This document shows, in pieces, positions 60,317 through 64,000 of a stretch of DNA of 64,000 nucleotides. Origin of the DNA: Setoptus koraiensis (lineage: Eukaryota > Arthropoda); the NCBI GenBank assembly GCA_048013815.1, contig CM106585.1, positions 5,456,001-5,520,000 of the forward strand, written 5' to 3'. Numbering within the stretch: position 1 is the stretch's first letter; the number at the start of each line of letters is the position of its first letter. Under the pieces are notes generated by a model. That model saw only the letters and a list, made by a program, of their open reading frames with translations, was not told the origin of the DNA and did no database searches. The translations under genes and the position numbers were made by a program.

Positions 60317-63183
60317 CTGCAGATCCAGGAGTGTCGCCGACGGGGTATGGTGCAATTGGGCAGACTGAGCAGGATGGCGGAAGTTTTCATTTTTTTCTGA
60401 TTTGTATTTGCCGCCAAAAGCTGCCTCTGATACAATTGGTACGATTGTTTGTTGAAGCATGCGCCCGCAATGGCACCGAGGGCGCTGCTGTCTTGCTGTT
60501 TGGCGTGTTGTTGCTGCTGTTGTTGTTGCTGTTGTTGTTGCTGCTGTTGTTGCTGTTGTTGTTCGGGTTGACACAAGTCTGGCTGCTCATTGGTATGCAT
60601 GACTTTCGGTTGTTGCGGTTGTTGGGGCTGCTCCACGAGCGTGGCTATTGTGCCCTGATTGGTGGTGACGTCGTTACATAAGAGGCATTTCTTCAAGTGA
60701 CAAATGCAAAAGCTGATGCTCTCGCTGCGCACCTTGTTACTTATCGAGCGCTGTGGTTGTTGTTGTTGTTGTTGTTGCTGTTGTTGTTGTTGCTGTTGCA
60801 GGCTAATTTGCATTTTTGTCGCCGATGACGCGGCCGATATGATTTTGGGCGTCACGCCGATGGTCGACTCGATTGCATTAATGAGCGTCGCATTGATTAG
60901 GTCCGGATGATCCAATTGCTGTATTGGGTGGCTGTGTCTCGTCTGCCTTCTGGCCTGGCTGCTCGACGCGCCGCTCGCCGATTGCGAGCTCCACGCCGAC
61001 CGACTGTGCGCCGTCGGGCCGCCACCCGACAATTGCCCGCGACAATGGGCCGCCGATGACGCCACCTCTGACACTTGACAGACTTGATTGTTGCTGTTGT
61101 TGCCGCTGTTGTTGCTCGGCTTGCTGTTGCTGCTGTTGTTGCCGCTGTTGTTGCTGTTGGTGTCGCTGTTGGTGTTGTCTAGTTTGCTGTCGTTGTTGGC
61201 TGTTCGGCTGCTGTTGGCACCGCTGACGTCGTTGTTTGTTTGTTGCTTGCTTGTGGCGTCGGCACGCAATTCCATGCCGCAAGCCGGCATCAGCTCGTCG
61301 TGCCGGCCCGAACAGCTTACATCGGCGCTGCCAACAGCTGTTGCCGGCGTGCCCGTCACGATTACGCAAGCGACACGCTGACCGTCTTGTCCCGCCGCCG
61401 CCGCCGGCGTGCTCGCTCGCTGCCCAACAGCTGATTGGGCGCAGCCAGCCAGTTGGCCTTCTTGGGCTCTGCTTGTCGCCGTTGTTGTCGCTGCGGTTGC
61501 TGTTGTTGCTGCGGGTGCTGTTGTTGCTGCGGGTGCTGTTGTTGCTGCTGTGGTTGTCGCAAGTGTCACACTGCGTCTGCCGTCACTTGTCCGGCAACCG
61601 CTGATCGGGCTCGCCTGATCGTTGTTTGCGCCACGGCCATTTTCGGGCGGGCACGACGGACCGCTTGCGGCCGCTGCGCTGGCCCGCTGTCCGCTCTGGC
61701 TCGGGCCGGCACTTGATTGATCCGTTCTCACTTGATCCGCGCTCGCCATGGCATCTTGCTGTTGTTCGCACGATAGTTGCGCCCCTGTCACCACCGACGA
61801 TGCACGATCTGTATCTGGCCGCTGCTGGCCCCTGTCTGCCGGCTGGCCCGCTGGGGCCCAGCTCACCTGTGCTGGCCGGTGCTGTCGCAGCGGCGCAGTC
61901 GGTCTGTTGGGGGCGTCGCTGCACTGGCTCGCTGACTGTGGCCCCATTTTGTGCGCCCCTAATTGCGCCTCATTATGCGCCGGCCGCCCGACGTTGTCCG
62001 CTAATTGGGGCCGTCGCATCCGCTCTTGTTGTGTCGGTTGTTGTTGCTGCTGTTGCTGATGTTGCTGTTTTTGCTGTTTTTGTTGTTGTTGGGCCGTCTT
62101 GGTGCCGCTCGCTTGTTGACATGCTCCATCATCCCTATTATCTCTATTACCTCTAATACCCCCGCTGTCCGCATCAAGCCCGGCACGCCCATCGCCCCCG
62201 TCGCGGCCACTGTCTCTGTCGGGCTTGTTGGTGTCCGTCGGGGCTGCCGCTACGTTGTGCTGCTTTGTTGTCTTTTGTTTCAATTGGCTCAGTTGCGTCT
62301 TCAACTGTCTCAACTGTTTTGCTGGCGCCAAATTGTTGCATCTGCCGCTCTCAGTCTCACCTGGCGAGCTCGCGGACCCGGCCGGCTGGCCGGCGCCCAA
62401 CTGGCTCAGGATCGCCTTCAGCGGGGACCCGACGAGGGCGTGCCTGGGCTTGGCTTTGGGGCCCGGTGGCGGGCCGGCGCCGCCCGTCTCTTCGGTCATG
62501 GGATTTTGGCTGGCGATTCTTTTCTGCGTGTCGCTGCTTGTATTGTTGTTGCTGCTGTGATTGTTGCTGCGCGTTCGGTTGGCCTCAAAATTGATGGCGT
62601 CGAAACTGGACGACAATTGACTTGCCTGCGTGGCGCCCTCTCTGGCGATGACACTGCTCACACTGTTCGATCGGGCCACTTCTGGCAGCTTGTCGTCGAC
62701 TGGTCGCCGGTGAGCCGAGGGGGCGCCACCGACCGGGCCGGACAAATGCGTCGCTGCGAGCGGTCGCTTGAGGTCGCGTTTCCGTTTTGGTTTGTCGGGT
62801 TGTTGCGGTTTTTCTGTCGGTTTTTCTGTCGGTTTGTCTGTCGGTTTGTGCGTCGGTTTGTGCGTCGGTTTGTCCGTCGGTTTGTCTGTGGGTTTGCGTG
62901 GCGGTTCGCCGAGTTGTGGCTCGATTGGCAAGTTAATTTGAGCGTTTTGCAACTGTTTCGAGTGTTCGTTTGAGTCGTTGTTTTGGAGCGCGAATTGCGC
63001 GTCTTGCACGTTTTGCACATATGCCCGCTTGTCGGGCACAACACTGTTACTGTTTGCTGTGTCTGTTTGGTGACTGTGCTGCGCACTGTGCTGGCGACAA
63101 TGATGCTGCGCCGCGCCAAACTTGTTCATCATCGGCTTCTCTGATGATGATGGCTGCCACAGCTTGCCCATAGCTCCTCCCAT
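60317..63183 (-). CDS. PDE4: PDE4 long-isoform first coding exon ending in the RRRHSWIC PKA-site peptide
   Basis: The exon opens at ATG 63183-63181 with G at -3 and +4; an in-frame TAG lies two codons upstream, so this is a genuine 5' coding exon. It holds 955 full codons plus two bases (AG) and stops at donor CAG|GTAATA. Almost all of it is low-complexity: KPTD/KPTH/KPTE tetrapeptide repeats near residues 97-125, a basic stretch KRKRDLKRP near 132-140, and several Gln runs, the longest about 21 residues near the end. The last residues, IPRRRHSWIC, match the end of the PDE4D3-specific N-terminus of mammals, where the Ser after RRH is a PKA site affecting anchoring to mAKAP (family knowledge). 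In PDE4D3 this peptide sits about 13 residues from the start; here it follows roughly 950 residues of presumably disordered chain. The exon joins 32414 in frame. Identity rests on the terminal motif and splice phase. Confidence 0.85.
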
Positions 63184-63197
63184 CACATACTAGGCAT
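63183..63197 (-). promoter_or_regulatory. Five-codon upstream ORF overlapping the PDE4 long-isoform start
   Basis: Reading the minus strand from 63197, ATG CCT AGT ATG TGA encodes Met-Pro-Ser-Met and then stops. The last base of its TGA is the first base of the main ATG, giving a TGATG stop-start overlap. If the mRNA leader includes this sequence, translation of the main frame would depend on leaky scanning or reinitiation. The transcription start is unknown, so its presence in the leader is inferred. Confidence 0.5.
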
Positions 63198-63454
63198 ACG
63201 TATTATTATTACTATTACTATTATTGTTGTTATTATTATGTAATATTATATAATATTATGCGATATTATTATGTAATATTACAGTATAATAACAACAAAT
63301 TTGACTGTGCGCAACAAATCACGTAACAACGCTGCGCGTCAAGACGCCGCTCGCGGCTGCTTAATGGCTTAATGGCTGCCGTGCGAAGTCGGCGCTGGCC
63401 GCATTATACGCCGGGCCCGGCGTCGCTTTATGGCGTCTGGATGGCGCTTGTCGG

Positions 63455-63493
63455 GCGCTAGTCGGGCTAGTCGGGCTCGTCGGGCTCGTCGGG
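63455..63493. repeat. 10-bp repeat GTCGGGCTAG
   Basis: Four copies. Confidence 0.9.
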
Positions 63494-63732
63494 CGCGGAC
63501 ACGGGTCTTAGTCGCAAAGTGAGTGTGACTAATTTAGTTGGCTTGGGGCCGACGATTCGGTCGGCGCTGAAATTGTTGCTGTGTTATTATATTGATATTG
63601 CGTAATAGTTGTGCTATGTTGTTGCGACTATGTCGGCTATTGTGTCGCTATTATGCGCTCATTATTCAACTTGACACAATTGACGACGACATTGCGTAAG
63701 TTGTTGCAAATTGCGCAAATTGTCGCTCTTTA

Positions 63733-63766
63733 CACACACACACACACACACACTCACACACTCGCT
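63733..63766. repeat. CA microsatellite
   Basis: About 13 to 15 CA units with a CT interruption. Confidence 0.95.
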
Positions 63767-64000
63767 GCTCGGCAAGCTAGCTGCTCATTACACACGGCGT
63801 AGCCCGTGGGCGCCATCGGGCCCCCAATGGCAAGGGGCAATTTGCATCCGCTGTCGTATATCCGCCGCTGAGCGTCGGCTGTCGGCTGTTGTGTCACTTT
63901 GTCACTAATATCTGCTCAATATCTGTGATACTGTGATACCAACTGATACTGTGCTGTGATACGCACTGGCGAGCCAATCACTGGCAACGAGATGATTTTC

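Larger units (their letters stand above)
1..63197 (-). other. PDE4: 5' portion of a PDE4/dunce-type gene (span of exons and introns)
   Basis: This is the inferred extent of one transcription unit read from right to left. It is anchored by two unmistakable pieces: the RRRHSWIC peptide at the end of the exon at 63183-60317, and the UCR1 core at 32414-32226. The two splice in frame, as TGC AG joined to C TTG GAC. Three further candidate first exons on the same strand end at donors of the same phase. PDE4 enzymes hydrolyse cAMP to 5'-AMP, and UCR1 and UCR2 control the catalytic domain. I looked on the minus strand for the expected next exon (the HG-D/E-DLIVTPFAQ region of UCR1) and did not find it, nor UCR2 or the HD-type catalytic domain. 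The gene must continue past position 1. The left limit given is simply the window edge. Multi-promoter PDE4 genes with very long 5' introns and genes nested in introns are known in flies and mammals. Confidence 0.8.
63198..64000. other. Upstream flank of the PDE4 long-isoform exon
   Basis: From 63198 to about 63300 the sequence is a run of TATTA/TAATATTAT phrases, much more AT-rich than the rest and directly upstream of the start codon on the minus strand. It is a candidate promoter or leader. Further right lie a GTCGGGCTA-type repeat (63455-63493) and a CA repeat. No additional exon is visible. Confidence 0.5.

Noticed and set aside
61088-61381. Plus-strand Leu-rich frame resembling a signal anchor.
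   Set aside because: Antisense to Gln and Asn runs in the PDE4 first exon.

Overview
This window is nuclear DNA from an animal, not a microbial or plasmid region. It has very long non-coding stretches, GT-AG introns, long exons rich in Gln, Asn, Thr and Ser runs, and abundant CAA/CAG/GTT triplet repeats, dinucleotide microsatellites and minisatellites. The only clear homology is to cyclic-AMP phosphodiesterase 4 (PDE4, dunce in flies). The motif matches are clear but diverged, and no insect-like conservation extends beyond them. I therefore say only metazoan, probably a protostome, and do not name a clade.

The backbone of the window is the 5' part of one large PDE4 gene on the minus strand, read from right to left. 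A first coding exon (63183-60317, 955 complete codons plus 2 nt) ends in RRRHSWIC, the PKA-site peptide that ends the N-terminal exon of mammalian PDE4D3. After a 28-kb intron comes the UCR1 exon (32414-32226), with the PKA-site core RRESFLYRSDNDF. A second candidate first exon (34479-33728) lies just upstream of UCR1. Two more candidate first exons (23371-21726 and 8498-5215) lie downstream of it. All four start at an in-frame ATG with an upstream stop (8498-5215 has 60 open codons before that stop). All four, and the UCR1 exon, end at GT donors leaving two bases of a codon, so all are in phase with each other. The rest of UCR1, UCR2 and the catalytic domain are not here and should lie beyond the left edge. 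If so, the window is mainly a promoter and N-terminus switching region that gives PDE4 isoforms different large, disordered N-termini, with or without the first half of UCR1.

Inside the PDE4 intron, on the same strand, lies an apparent single-exon gene (28250-27354) for a 298-residue protein with two N-terminal membrane segments and two PPxY motifs, a type of protein that often recruits Nedd4-family WW-domain ubiquitin ligases. I do not recognise the family.

The rest is intron. Layout from left to right: 1-5214 intron toward the missing downstream exons; 8499-21725 intron with an AT-richer island at about 10440-12120; 23372-27353 and 28251-32225 around the nested gene; 32415-33727 a short intron; 34480-60316 the large intron with AT-richer blocks (about 38740-41900 and 42200-48500), then repeat-dense GC-rich sequence; 63198-64000 the upstream flank. 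Three window-wide patterns stand out: many unrelated perfect or near-perfect short inverted repeats (arms 10-20 bp), many tandem repeats with 10-12 or 15-24 bp units, and a clear excess of the bZIP-type octamers TTACATAA, TTACGTAA and TTATGTAA.
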